Origin: an uncultured Gammaproteobacteria bacterium
GTDB lineage: Bacteria; Pseudomonadota; Gammaproteobacteria; Arenicellales; Poriferihabitantaceae
Direction: 5' to 3'
Length of the DNA stretch: 64,000 bases
NCBI GenBank assembly: GCA_937992195.1
Contig: CALKKV010000003.1
Span: forward strand, 1 to 64,000
Shown: in pieces, positions 43,479-51,804 of the stretch
Position numbering within the stretch: position 1 is the stretch's first letter
How the letters are laid out: each line of letters opens with the position of its first letter
Made by a program: the position numbers and the translations under genes
Notes under the pieces: generated by a model
The model's database searches: none
The model's input: only the letters and a program-made list of their open reading frames with translations
Told to the model about the DNA's origin: nothing

Positions 43479-44627
43479 ATGAAAGAACCACATAAATATG
43501 AGGAACGCGTAGTTCCATTGGATTCGGACCGTGAATTCCGGATTGGTGAGGGAAAAATCAGTGGCTATAGTGCTCTATTTCTCGGCGCCATGAGTTTGCT
43601 CGCGGTACTCGCGTTTCTCTATCCTTCGTATTTGACGACCGCAGAGCTACGTCAGGTATACGATGGTGAAGATCTTCAAAAGGTCTTGAAGTATGCAATG
43701 TATTTTGCATTGTTCTTTGGCGCGCTCACTTTTTGTTTTGGTAAATATCGCCGACTAGGTTCTGCCGGCATTGTTTTAACTTTAATTGCATTTGGTTTGG
43801 GCGGGTATAAAGTGCCTGTAGGCCCGGTTGAGCCGAGGGCACTGTCGTTAGGCGTAGACTGGATGATTTTGGCTTTTCTTGGGTCGGTGTTTATTTTTAT
43901 GACCCTTGAAAAACTGTTTCCAAAATATAGAAATCAAGTAATTCTGCGGCCCGGGTGGGGTTTAGATCTCTGGTATTTCTGCTTAAATCACCTGGCAATT
44001 TCGGCAATACTCATCTATGCCAACTACCACATCAGTCATTTTGAATGGGCCTTGAACCCATCTCTACAGGCCAGCTTTAATGCAATGCCATTGTTTGTCA
44101 AAGTGGCTCTGACGATTATCTGTGCTGATTTTGTTCTTTATTGGGAGCATCGTCTTTACCATGAGGTAAAGGCGCTTTGGCCAGTGCACGCTGTTCACCA
44201 TTCGGTCGAAAACCTCGATTGGCTGGCTGGCTCCCGCGGCCACTTCTTTCAGGTTTTCACAGAGAGGGCGATGGTGATGGTGCCGCTTTATCTTCTTGGT
44301 GTGGACTCGACGACGTTAAATATTTACGTCACCTTTGCTGCACTTCAGGCGATTTTGATTCACTGTAATGTACGTTTTTCGTTTGGTCCCTTGCGCTATA
44401 TTTTTGTGACACCCCAATTTCATCATTGGCATCACAGCTCAGAGAACCCTGCGATTGATACCAATTATTCCGCACATTTGGTTTTGTTTGATTGGTTGTT
44501 TAACACGATGCACTTACCAGGAAAACACTGGCCTGTGCAGTACGGCACGACAAAGAAGTTGCCGACAACTTATATCGGGCAAACCTTTTACCCTATGACC
44601 GCGTTCACCAGAAAACCGAAGGACTAA
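43479..44627 (+). CDS. Sterol desaturase/fatty-acid hydroxylase family protein
   Basis: 382-aa membrane diiron oxygenase-like protein with at least five TM helices. Histidine boxes are WEHRLYHE, HAVHHSVENL and HHWHHSSEN, and NYSAHLVLFDWLFNTMHLP is the usual ending. It is a distant homologue of the protein at 5693 (same box order). The N-terminal ~130 residues form an extra membrane region. Substrate unknown. Confidence 0.88.
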   Translation: MKEPHKYEERVVPLDSDREFRIGEGKISGYSALFLGAMSLLAVLAFLYPSYLTTAELRQVYDGEDLQKVLKYAMYFALFFGALTFCFGKYRRLGSAGIVLTLIAFGLGGYKVPVGPVEPRALSLGVDWMILAFLGSVFIFMTLEKLFPKYRNQVILRPGWGLDLWYFCLNHLAISAILIYANYHISHFEWALNPSLQASFNAMPLFVKVALTIICADFVLYWEHRLYHEVKALWPVHAVHHSVENLDWLAGSRGHFFQVFTERAMVMVPLYLLGVDSTTLNIYVTFAALQAILIHCNVRFSFGPLRYIFVTPQFHHWHHSSENPAIDTNYSAHLVLFDWLFNTMHLPGKHWPVQYGTTKKLPTTYIGQTFYPMTAFTRKPKD

Positions 44628-44748
44628 GGTCTTATCGAACAGCGGTTTATAGTTATATCAATTTGCCAGGTGATACTGAATCTATCCCAACAAGTGAATC
44701 TGGGCCAGTAAGTAAACCCAAATGTTGCTCGTTGTATTAAAAAGCTAA

Positions 44749-45402
44749 ATGAAAAACAAACAGTTCTCCCAAGAAGAGCAGTCCGTCATTGAACAGGTGA
44801 TACAGCTTCGGCGCGATATACGGGGCAATCATTTTACCGATCAGTCTGTCAGCGAAAAAGTCATTGAGCAAATTCTGTCTGCCGCAGTTTCAGCACCATC
44901 GGTGGGATATTCTCAACCGTGGGAGTTTGTGGTGATACGAGACCGACAAATCAAATCAAATATCGCAGATATTTTTGCGATTGAAAACGAAAAAGCAAAG
45001 CACCAGTTCGATCAAAAAGAATCGATCTACGGGCAGCTGAAGCTGGAGGGCATTTGTGAGGCGCCTGTCAATATTGCGGTTTTTTATAAACCCGACACAT
45101 TACCGGTGCTCGGACAAACATCAATGTCCAGTATGGGTGAGTATAGTGTGGTCTGTGCAGTGCAAAACATGTGGCTAATGGCACGCGCGTTAAATGTGGG
45201 AGTCGGCTGGGTAAGTATCCTAGATCCCGAACGCGTTAAGGCTGAGTTAGCGGTGCCAAAAGCGAATCAACTTGTGGCCTATTTATGTGTTGGGTATGTT
45301 GATGAGTTCGGCACCAAGCCAGAGCTAGAAATACTAAAGTGGGCTGACCGAAAAGAACAGCATTCCTTGGTTCATTATGATCGGTACTCGGGGTTGGGTT
45401 GA
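44749..45402 (+). CDS. bluB: 5,6-dimethylbenzimidazole synthase BluB
   Basis: 217-aa flavin-destroying nitroreductase-fold enzyme that turns FMNH2 into dimethylbenzimidazole, the lower ligand of cobalamin. RRDIRGNHFTD, SAPSVGYSQPWEFVVI, LEGICEAPVNIAVF and ALNVGVGWVSILDPE are BluB-specific compared with other nitroreductases. No other cobalamin genes are present. In a methylated-amine island, a B12-dependent methyltransferase elsewhere in the genome would explain its position. Confidence 0.87.
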   Translation: MKNKQFSQEEQSVIEQVIQLRRDIRGNHFTDQSVSEKVIEQILSAAVSAPSVGYSQPWEFVVIRDRQIKSNIADIFAIENEKAKHQFDQKESIYGQLKLEGICEAPVNIAVFYKPDTLPVLGQTSMSSMGEYSVVCAVQNMWLMARALNVGVGWVSILDPERVKAELAVPKANQLVAYLCVGYVDEFGTKPELEILKWADRKEQHSLVHYDRYSGLG

Positions 45403-45749
45403 ACGTATCTCATAACTTTTCATTCCTTCAATCACTTTGTGTTTGGTACAGTGGAATTAGATCGGTACAATATTGGTCCAATACAGGGGTGCATGTTCGG
45501 GTGCGTGGTACCGATAGTCGTTTGCGCGACGGCGAGACTGTTGCCTGAAAAAGGTAGTATAGCTGACCGGGATATGCGGGAAGCGAATCATCGATAATTC
45601 AATGGATTCGCTTGCGATGGTCTGTGATTGGTATAAAGCGTGTGCTTTCACTGACCTGTAAATTTCTATAGTATCTCGGTTAAGCTGTACACATTAAATG
45701 CGGCAGAAGTCGCAGAAACTAAAACCAGCACACCACTTGGAGAATACTT
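45403..45749. other. Gene-free stretch before the second betaine transporter
   Basis: 347 bp. A minus-strand 64-codon frame (45457-45651, GTG start) has no recognisable features, so I leave it out. The promoter of the binding-protein gene must lie here; I could not pick a convincing -35/-10 pair. Confidence 0.4.
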
Positions 45750-46703
45750 ATGAAGCTATCAAAAAATAAATCTGTCCGTGCAATGATGATTGCCGGATGT
45801 GTTTCTTTGCTCACGGCAACCGGCGTTGCAAAAGCAGCGGACAGCACACAACCTATCGTTATACCGATCCACAACTGGTCGAGCCAAATTGTTATGGCTT
45901 ATGTGCTCGGTGGCATGTTCGAAAAAATGGGTAGCAACGTTGAATACGTACCCGCAGATTCTCAGGCTGTTTATGAGTCAATCAGAAATGGTGATGTCAC
46001 GATTTCCCATGAGGTATGGCAGTCGACTTTTGGTAAGTCTTTCTACAACGCAATGGAAAAAGGCGGTGTAATCGACGCGGGAACACACTCTGCAACGACG
46101 CTCGAGGAAATGGGTGTTCCGAACTGGGTTATTGAGCAAAACTTGTGCCCGGGTCTTCCAAACTGGGAAGCGCTGAAGGATTGCCATGCAAACTTCACTA
46201 CCCCAGATTCTGATGGCAAAGGTCGTTGGTTAGAAGGTCCACAAAGCTGGCATGGTGATCTGATGCCTGAGCGTCTCGAAGCACTGGGCTTGGCTGACAA
46301 GTGGACTGTTAAGTTTGCCGGTGGCGCTGATGCACTATGGACCGAGCTTGCATCTGCAAAAAAGGAAGGTCGCGGTACCATCGTCTTTAACTGGACGCCG
46401 AATTTCACAGATGCCGACGGTTTTACTTTTATTGAGTTTCCACCTTATGAAGAAGGCTGCAGAATAGCTGATGGTGGTGATGGTAAATGTGGTTCGCCTA
46501 AAGGCTGGTTGAAAAAGGCAGCGAACTATAAGTTCCCTAAAACCCATCCTGCGGCCTACACCGCTTTCTCAAAAGTTTCATTTTCCACTCAGCAGATTGG
46601 TGAAATGGCAGCTTTAGTTGATACAGATAAGATGGATCACAAAGATGCGGCTGCTAAATGGCTGGCTGATAATGAATCTGTTTGGATGCCTTGGACTAAG
46701 TAA
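45750..46703 (+). CDS. Glycine-betaine-type ABC transporter binding protein (cluster 2)
   Basis: 317-aa periplasmic OpuAC-type protein, signal peptide to about GVAKAA. VIPIHNWSSQIVMAYVLGGM opens the fold; GVPNWVIEQN and FNWTPNFTD are candidate ligand-cage regions. It shares CPGLPNWEALKDC with the paralogue at 33622, but the cage segments differ, so the two may prefer different amines. A strong terminator follows, separating it from the ATPase and permease genes. Confidence 0.9.
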   Translation: MKLSKNKSVRAMMIAGCVSLLTATGVAKAADSTQPIVIPIHNWSSQIVMAYVLGGMFEKMGSNVEYVPADSQAVYESIRNGDVTISHEVWQSTFGKSFYNAMEKGGVIDAGTHSATTLEEMGVPNWVIEQNLCPGLPNWEALKDCHANFTTPDSDGKGRWLEGPQSWHGDLMPERLEALGLADKWTVKFAGGADALWTELASAKKEGRGTIVFNWTPNFTDADGFTFIEFPPYEEGCRIADGGDGKCGSPKGWLKKAANYKFPKTHPAAYTAFSKVSFSTQQIGEMAALVDTDKMDHKDAAAKWLADNESVWMPWTK

Positions 46704-46767
46704 GGCAATAGCACAGGCGAGTAGTCCAGACTAATCGGACAAAAATCGTTTGCAATTTGTTTGATAG

Positions 46768-46804
46768 AACCCCCTGGCGTCACGGCACCCCAGGGGGTTT
46801 TTTA
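46768..46804 (+). terminator. Strong Rho-independent terminator after the binding-protein gene
   Basis: AACCCCCTGG (46768-46777) pairs perfectly with CCAGGGGGTT (46790-46799), 12-nt loop, followed by a T-run to 46804. It lies between the binding protein and the ATPase, so most transcripts probably encode the binding protein only. Confidence 0.9.
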
Positions 46805-46890
46805 ATTTACTATGGTTTTTATTCACTGCAGTATAATATGCGGTGCTATCTAGCTCCATTTATAAATTTTGATTTTAGAAAATAACAACA

Positions 46891-47961
46891 ATGTCTGAAG
46901 GAAATGCGAATTCAAGCGACGCATTGATTCGCTGTGAGTCGGTATTCAAGATTTTTGGTGATCAAGCCAAGAGTTTGCTTCAAAGCTCGGGTGGTGTGGT
47001 AGACGCCGCAAAGTTTGAACAAGCAGGTTGTATCGTTGGTGTAAACAATGCCAACTTTGAAGTGCACCAGGGTGAGTTACTAATCGTCATGGGGCTGTCT
47101 GGCTCAGGCAAGTCGACGCTACTGCGTTGTATCTCTCGTCTCACTGACGCCACTGCCGGGAATATCTATATTGAAGGTGAAGATATTCTCAAGATGAACA
47201 ATAAGCAGCTAATTGAATTGCGACGTAGCAAGATGGGCATGGTGTTTCAAAGCTTTGCTCTCTTGCCGCATAAAACAGTTGTCGAGAATATTGCCTTTCC
47301 ACTTCAGGTCAAAGGGATCAGTACCAAAGAGAGTATTGCTCGTGCCCAAGAGATGATCGACCTGGTGAGTCTGTCGGGTCGGGAGAATTACTTTCCGCGA
47401 CAGCTTTCAGGCGGCCAGCAGCAGCGCGTAGGTATCGCTCGATCATTAGCCATTGAGCCAGATATTTGGTTTTTGGACGAACCGTTCTCAGCGCTAGACC
47501 CGCTGATTAGAAAAGAAATGCAAGATGAGTTTTTGCGCCTTCAGGGTGTGCTAAGCAAGACTATCTTATTCGTCACTCATGATTTTGATGAGGCGCTGCG
47601 ACTGGCTGATCGCATTGCTATTATGAAAGACGGAGTAATTGAGCAGTTAGATACGCCCGCAAATATAGTGCTGAACCCTGCTACCGAATACGTCCGCAAG
47701 TTCACCGAAGAAGTGCCTCGAGAAAAAGTCTTGAAGATTGAATCGGTGATGGATCCATATGATTCAACGGAAACGCTTAGCGACTTCACGGTTCCGCATG
47801 ACGCGATCATTGAAACTGTGGCTGAAGCAGTGCTAACGGCAGGAAAACCGGTTGGTGTGATCAACTCTGATGGAGAGACCGTTGGGGTATTACATTCTTC
47901 CAAGATTATCGGCATTCTTTTTGGCGGTCGTTCTCCAGAAGTTACTGAGCAAAGCGCGTGA
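46891..47961 (+). CDS. Betaine/proline-type ABC transporter ATPase
   Basis: 356-aa ProV/OpuAA-type ATPase. It has the ~45-residue N-terminal extension of the family, Walker A GLSGSGKST, signature LSGGQQQRVGIARSLA, Walker B IWFLDEPFSALDP and H-loop FVTHDFDEAL. The C-terminal part after ~residue 285 is a reduced CBS-like region. Its stop overlaps the permease start by four bases. It is the only betaine ATPase in the window. Confidence 0.93.
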   Translation: MSEGNANSSDALIRCESVFKIFGDQAKSLLQSSGGVVDAAKFEQAGCIVGVNNANFEVHQGELLIVMGLSGSGKSTLLRCISRLTDATAGNIYIEGEDILKMNNKQLIELRRSKMGMVFQSFALLPHKTVVENIAFPLQVKGISTKESIARAQEMIDLVSLSGRENYFPRQLSGGQQQRVGIARSLAIEPDIWFLDEPFSALDPLIRKEMQDEFLRLQGVLSKTILFVTHDFDEALRLADRIAIMKDGVIEQLDTPANIVLNPATEYVRKFTEEVPREKVLKIESVMDPYDSTETLSDFTVPHDAIIETVAEAVLTAGKPVGVINSDGETVGVLHSSKIIGILFGGRSPEVTEQSA

Positions 47962-50018
47962 TCGAAGCGCTAAAACAAAGGAAGTATCTGCAGTTTATTT
48001 TACTGCTGTTGGTGTTTGCTATTCTGTGTTTGATCATTGCGCCATCTGATTCAAACTACCTGTGGAGACTTCCGCCGCTGATCAAACAACTGCCGTTTAT
48101 TATCAATGACTCGGTAGATTTTGCGATGTTTGAGTGGATGCCGATTGATGTCTACGACCCGGATATCGAAGAGTACGAAAAAAAGCCACTGTTAAAGGAA
48201 ATGACTCGGGTTTCTTCCGGATTCATTTTATTTATGATCGAGTTGATCAGAGAGATTTTACTGGGTGGCGTTAAGACCATCGTGACCTTTATGGGTTGGG
48301 ACTGGGCGACAGAAAACGAATGGGCGAGATGGCCTGCACTACCTTGGACTATTGTCGCGGGCGGTGTTGCTGTTCTGGGGTATGCCTTAAGCGGTTGGCG
48401 ATTAGCATTATTTGCTGGTTTAGCGTTTACCTATATTGCGGTGTTTGGGCAGTGGGAACCATCGATGCAGACGCTGTCCTTTGTATTGATTGCTGCACCT
48501 GTCTCGGTGATGCTTGGGCTTTTCCTGGGGGTATGTGCGTTTCGCAGCAGTAAGGTTGAAACAGTACTGAATCCGCTACTGAATATGGCACAAATTGTGC
48601 CGCACTTTTCGTATCTCATACCGGTGATGGTTTTCTTTGGTATTGGAGATCATGCGGGCGCGATTGCGACCATCATTTTTGCCACACCACCGATGGTGCG
48701 GCTAGTATTGTTGGGCCTCAAGAAGGTGCCTCCAGAAGTCGGCGAAGCCGGGCTGATGAGCGGCTGTAATAACTGGCAGTTGCTAACAAAAGTACTCATC
48801 CCCTCAGCGCGAAGAGATATTCTGATTGGGGTAAATCAGGTCATTATGCAATGCCTGGCAATGGTTGTGATTGCCTCGCTCATTGGCGCAAAGGGCCTTG
48901 GCAATGATTTACTGATTGCTTTGAATCGATTGCGTATTGGCCTAGCACTGGAAATCGGAGTCTGTATTGTCCTGATAGCAATTGTGCTCGATCGTTTGTC
49001 GTTAGCTTGGGCAAATAAACAAACTGACTATTTTGCAGATTTATCTTTTAAAGAAAGACACAAGCATTCGTTAATATTTGGTGCAGTCTTTTTTGCTGGC
49101 GTGGCACTGGCCGGACTTGGTTCCTTAATCTTTAAGGAAGGATTCAACTATCTATACTTGATTCCGCATAACAAAGGGATCACTACAGAAAACTTCTGGC
49201 AGGCCGGGGTAGACTGGATCTGGGATACCTTTTTCTACTCGTTAAAGAGTTTTAATGAATGGCTGATCGTAGAGGTGTTGTTGCCCGTTAAAAATGCCTA
49301 TCTTTCGATGCCTGTTGTGGCGACATTTGCGCTGACTATGGGGATTGGGTTTATAGTTGGTGGTATCCGTTCGGCATTAATTATTGGCGGACTGCTCCTA
49401 TTTATCGCGTTAACGGAATGGTGGGATCGAGCGTTGATTACGGCATACCTTGTGACAGTAAGCGTGATGATTTCAATGACAATTGGTATTGTCGTTGGCA
49501 CATTGTGCGCGCAACACCCGGCATCGAGTCGATTTATTTTGACTTATTGCGATACGTTTCAGACATTCCCGTCGTTCATTTATCTGATCCCGGTGATGAT
49601 GTTGTTCGGGGTAACAGACACTTCGGTGTTGATTGCAATTGTTGTTTACTCGACGATTCCGGCACTAAGGTATACCGTTGAAGGATTGCATGCAGTACCT
49701 GAGTCTTTACACGAGGCTGGTTCGATGTCTGGTGTGAATCGTCTTCAGCGTTGGTTATTTATCGAGCTTCCGATTTCGTTTCCACACATGGCGCTTGGTG
49801 TTAATCAAACGGTGGTGTTCGCACTGTCGATGGTCATTATTGGTGCAATGATTGGTACCGATGACCTTGGTCAACTCATACTAGGGGCCTTATCTGAGAA
49901 AAATGGCGTAGGCAATGGATTGGTGCTTGGACTGTGCGTGGCTTTTATTGGACTGGCAATTGATCAAGTTATTCGCACTTGGGCAAGCCAGCGCAAACAG
50001 GCTTTGGGTTTAGACTAG
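47958..50018 (+). CDS. Betaine-type ABC permease, two fused domains (cluster 2)
   Basis: 686-aa tandem-domain permease with the same design as the one at 34670. EAA loops are at GEAGLMSGCNNWQLLTKVLIP and HEAGSMSGVNRLQRWLFIELP. Start GTG 47958, coupled to the ATPase gene (GTGA overlap). The N-terminal ~100 residues before the first permease core contain extra helices and an acidic periplasmic stretch (DVYDPDIEEYEKK). Confidence 0.92.
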   Translation: MIEALKQRKYLQFILLLLVFAILCLIIAPSDSNYLWRLPPLIKQLPFIINDSVDFAMFEWMPIDVYDPDIEEYEKKPLLKEMTRVSSGFILFMIELIREILLGGVKTIVTFMGWDWATENEWARWPALPWTIVAGGVAVLGYALSGWRLALFAGLAFTYIAVFGQWEPSMQTLSFVLIAAPVSVMLGLFLGVCAFRSSKVETVLNPLLNMAQIVPHFSYLIPVMVFFGIGDHAGAIATIIFATPPMVRLVLLGLKKVPPEVGEAGLMSGCNNWQLLTKVLIPSARRDILIGVNQVIMQCLAMVVIASLIGAKGLGNDLLIALNRLRIGLALEIGVCIVLIAIVLDRLSLAWANKQTDYFADLSFKERHKHSLIFGAVFFAGVALAGLGSLIFKEGFNYLYLIPHNKGITTENFWQAGVDWIWDTFFYSLKSFNEWLIVEVLLPVKNAYLSMPVVATFALTMGIGFIVGGIRSALIIGGLLLFIALTEWWDRALITAYLVTVSVMISMTIGIVVGTLCAQHPASSRFILTYCDTFQTFPSFIYLIPVMMLFGVTDTSVLIAIVVYSTIPALRYTVEGLHAVPESLHEAGSMSGVNRLQRWLFIELPISFPHMALGVNQTVVFALSMVIIGAMIGTDDLGQLILGALSEKNGVGNGLVLGLCVAFIGLAIDQVIRTWASQRKQALGLD

Positions 50019-50062
50019 ATTGCGCTTAAGTTCTTGAAAGCCATCCAAGACAGGCAGTTAAC

Positions 50063-50704
50063 TTAGTACTCTGGGTTTGCTATCCAGCTTTGGTAGACCG
50101 CCTGAACACTTGGTCTCAATAGTACTTTGTCCGCAATTCGTTTGACGTTTGGAAATTCGTTTACGTCAGGATGCCCGAGATATTGTCTGAGCCATGTTGT
50201 CAGCATAAATAGATAAATGTCGACTGCGCTGAATTGTTCTCCAAGAGTCCAATGGTTGGAACCGATCTGATCATCAATTACTTGCCATGTTTCTCGCAGA
50301 CGTCGAATGCCTCTGCTTTGTGCGCTAGCTTCGTGTTCTTTAGTGTCTGCAAATCTATCGGGGTAGTAAGTCAATTGAAATGCGTTTTGCACCGAGTTTG
50401 AAAAGTACACCAGCGTTTGCAGATAGATACCCCTTTCAGGCGTGTCGAACTTAGGAGCAAGTCCAGCTTCTGAATGGCGGTCGCACAGAAAAATGGTAAT
50501 TGCTGCTGCTTCATACATTGCACCAGAATCCCATTCGATCACGGGCAGCCAGCCATTAGGGTTAACTGCTACTTGCTTTGCCGGGCGAGGAAGTGATCGG
50601 TCGACTGTCGAATCTATAAGTTGATAGGGAGCCTGAAGTTCCTCCAGTATTACTCTAATCCCCATAGAAGCGGTTTTCTTCGCGTAGTAAAGTTTATAGG
50701 TCAT
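50063..50704 (-). CDS. Glutathione S-transferase family protein
   Basis: 213 aa. N-terminal thioredoxin-like domain (MTYKLYYAKKTASMGIRVIL, NPNGWLPVIEWDSG, YEAAAITIFLCDRH), and a helical C-terminal domain with TLGEQFSAVDIYLFMLTTWL. Beta-class-like look. Convergent with the permease gene. Substrate unknown. Confidence 0.88.
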   Translation of the reverse strand: MTYKLYYAKKTASMGIRVILEELQAPYQLIDSTVDRSLPRPAKQVAVNPNGWLPVIEWDSGAMYEAAAITIFLCDRHSEAGLAPKFDTPERGIYLQTLVYFSNSVQNAFQLTYYPDRFADTKEHEASAQSRGIRRLRETWQVIDDQIGSNHWTLGEQFSAVDIYLFMLTTWLRQYLGHPDVNEFPNVKRIADKVLLRPSVQAVYQSWIANPEY

Positions 50705-50841
50705 TCGAAATAGTTTTAGATTGTCGGGGTTAGGTATGTTTAAAGAGCAATCGATATTTGAATTATGAACTTTATAAACGAAAGCGCTTCGCTCTCAGAG
50801 TATAATTTCTGCGCAGACTTCAACCGTAATGAGATTCTGAA

Positions 50842-51576
50842 TTGAAAATACTTGTTTGGCAATACAATGTAAAAAGCAATCGACCTTACGATCAGGGGTT
50901 CGAAGAGATCGCTGCTTGCTCAATACAGACGGTTGCGCGATATGCTGAAAAGATTGGAGCCGATCATATTGTCGAAACAACGCCTACGTTATTTGATGAT
51001 ACAAAGAATTTTCCAGGAGTGGATTACTTTACGTTTATGCAGGATAGTCGATACGACAAGTACGACTTCCATATTAAGTTTGACGCGGATTTCCTTATCG
51101 GACCAAAGTTTCCCGACCTGAGTAAGACGCATTATGACTTGGTTGGGATTCCAGGTTATGGCAGATCGGCCTGGCGTGACGACTGGTATGAAACCCATGA
51201 GCGCACCTGGGAGAACTTCGGACTGGATTACGAAAAATGGAGAGAGAACTATATTCTTGCAGGCCTTTGTGGCTTTACGCGAAGTACCAAAGAATGGCTT
51301 AAAGAAGCGATTGATGATGAGATTGTTGAGCTGTTCAGCAACTGTAAGAATCCTGCAATGATCCAGCGGGACAAAAGTTTTAAGTGGTCGATAACTGAAC
51401 AATCGTATATTAACTATCTTCTTTATCACTCGCAGTTAAAGATCCAGGTTCTGCGTTACAGAATGCGGCCGGATATGCTGATCTATCACGCAGGCCCACG
51501 CATTCCGGAACAAATAGAACGGTATAAGAAACTAACCGCTGAGATACTGGAGATGTGGGATGCAAGTGAAAACTGA
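50842..51576 (+). CDS. Putative GT-A-fold glycosyltransferase-like protein
   Basis: 244 aa, TTG start. The pattern resembles a nucleotide-sugar transferase: an N-terminal strand (MKILVWQYNVKSN), an FTFMQDSRYDKYDFHIKFDADFL region holding a D-A-D in the place of the metal-binding DxD, and a C-terminal LIYHAGP resembling the His-containing metal motif of GT8-like enzymes. I do not recognise the exact family. No sugar genes lie next to it. Confidence 0.55.
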   Translation: MKILVWQYNVKSNRPYDQGFEEIAACSIQTVARYAEKIGADHIVETTPTLFDDTKNFPGVDYFTFMQDSRYDKYDFHIKFDADFLIGPKFPDLSKTHYDLVGIPGYGRSAWRDDWYETHERTWENFGLDYEKWRENYILAGLCGFTRSTKEWLKEAIDDEIVELFSNCKNPAMIQRDKSFKWSITEQSYINYLLYHSQLKIQVLRYRMRPDMLIYHAGPRIPEQIERYKKLTAEILEMWDASEN

Positions 51577-51625
51577 TTTCCTACGGTTTCTTGAGATGAA
51601 TTAAGGGCGTCCCCGTTAACCAGGT

Positions 51626-51650
51626 TCTGCAACGGATTTCTGGCACTGAC
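51626..51650 (+). repeat. 25-bp direct repeat, left copy
   Basis: Starts TCTGCAACGGATTTCTGGCA and is identical over 25 bp to 55955-55979, where it encodes the last residues SATDFWH and stop of the DUF2145 gene. Here it lies in non-coding DNA with a stop four codons upstream in that frame. Confidence 0.9.
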
Positions 51651-51804
51651 CAATAAAGGTCCCCATATGGAGAGAACGTATAGTACTTAATATCTGTACT
51701 AAATAAACTATATTTTCCTACTAATTCTGAATTAGTTGTAATAAGCAGACCTTCAACTACTATCCAGTCTTCCTTAACAACCAAGACGGTTATCAAACTG
51801 GATC

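Noticed and set aside
45457-45651. 64-codon minus-strand frame before the second betaine-binding gene
   Set aside because: GTG start without a good ribosome site and no family features; kept only as a note in the gap entry.
51581-51796. 71-codon minus-strand frame overlapping the 25-bp repeat
   Set aside because: TTG start, no motif, and its sequence includes the antisense of the repeat, so it is probably chance.
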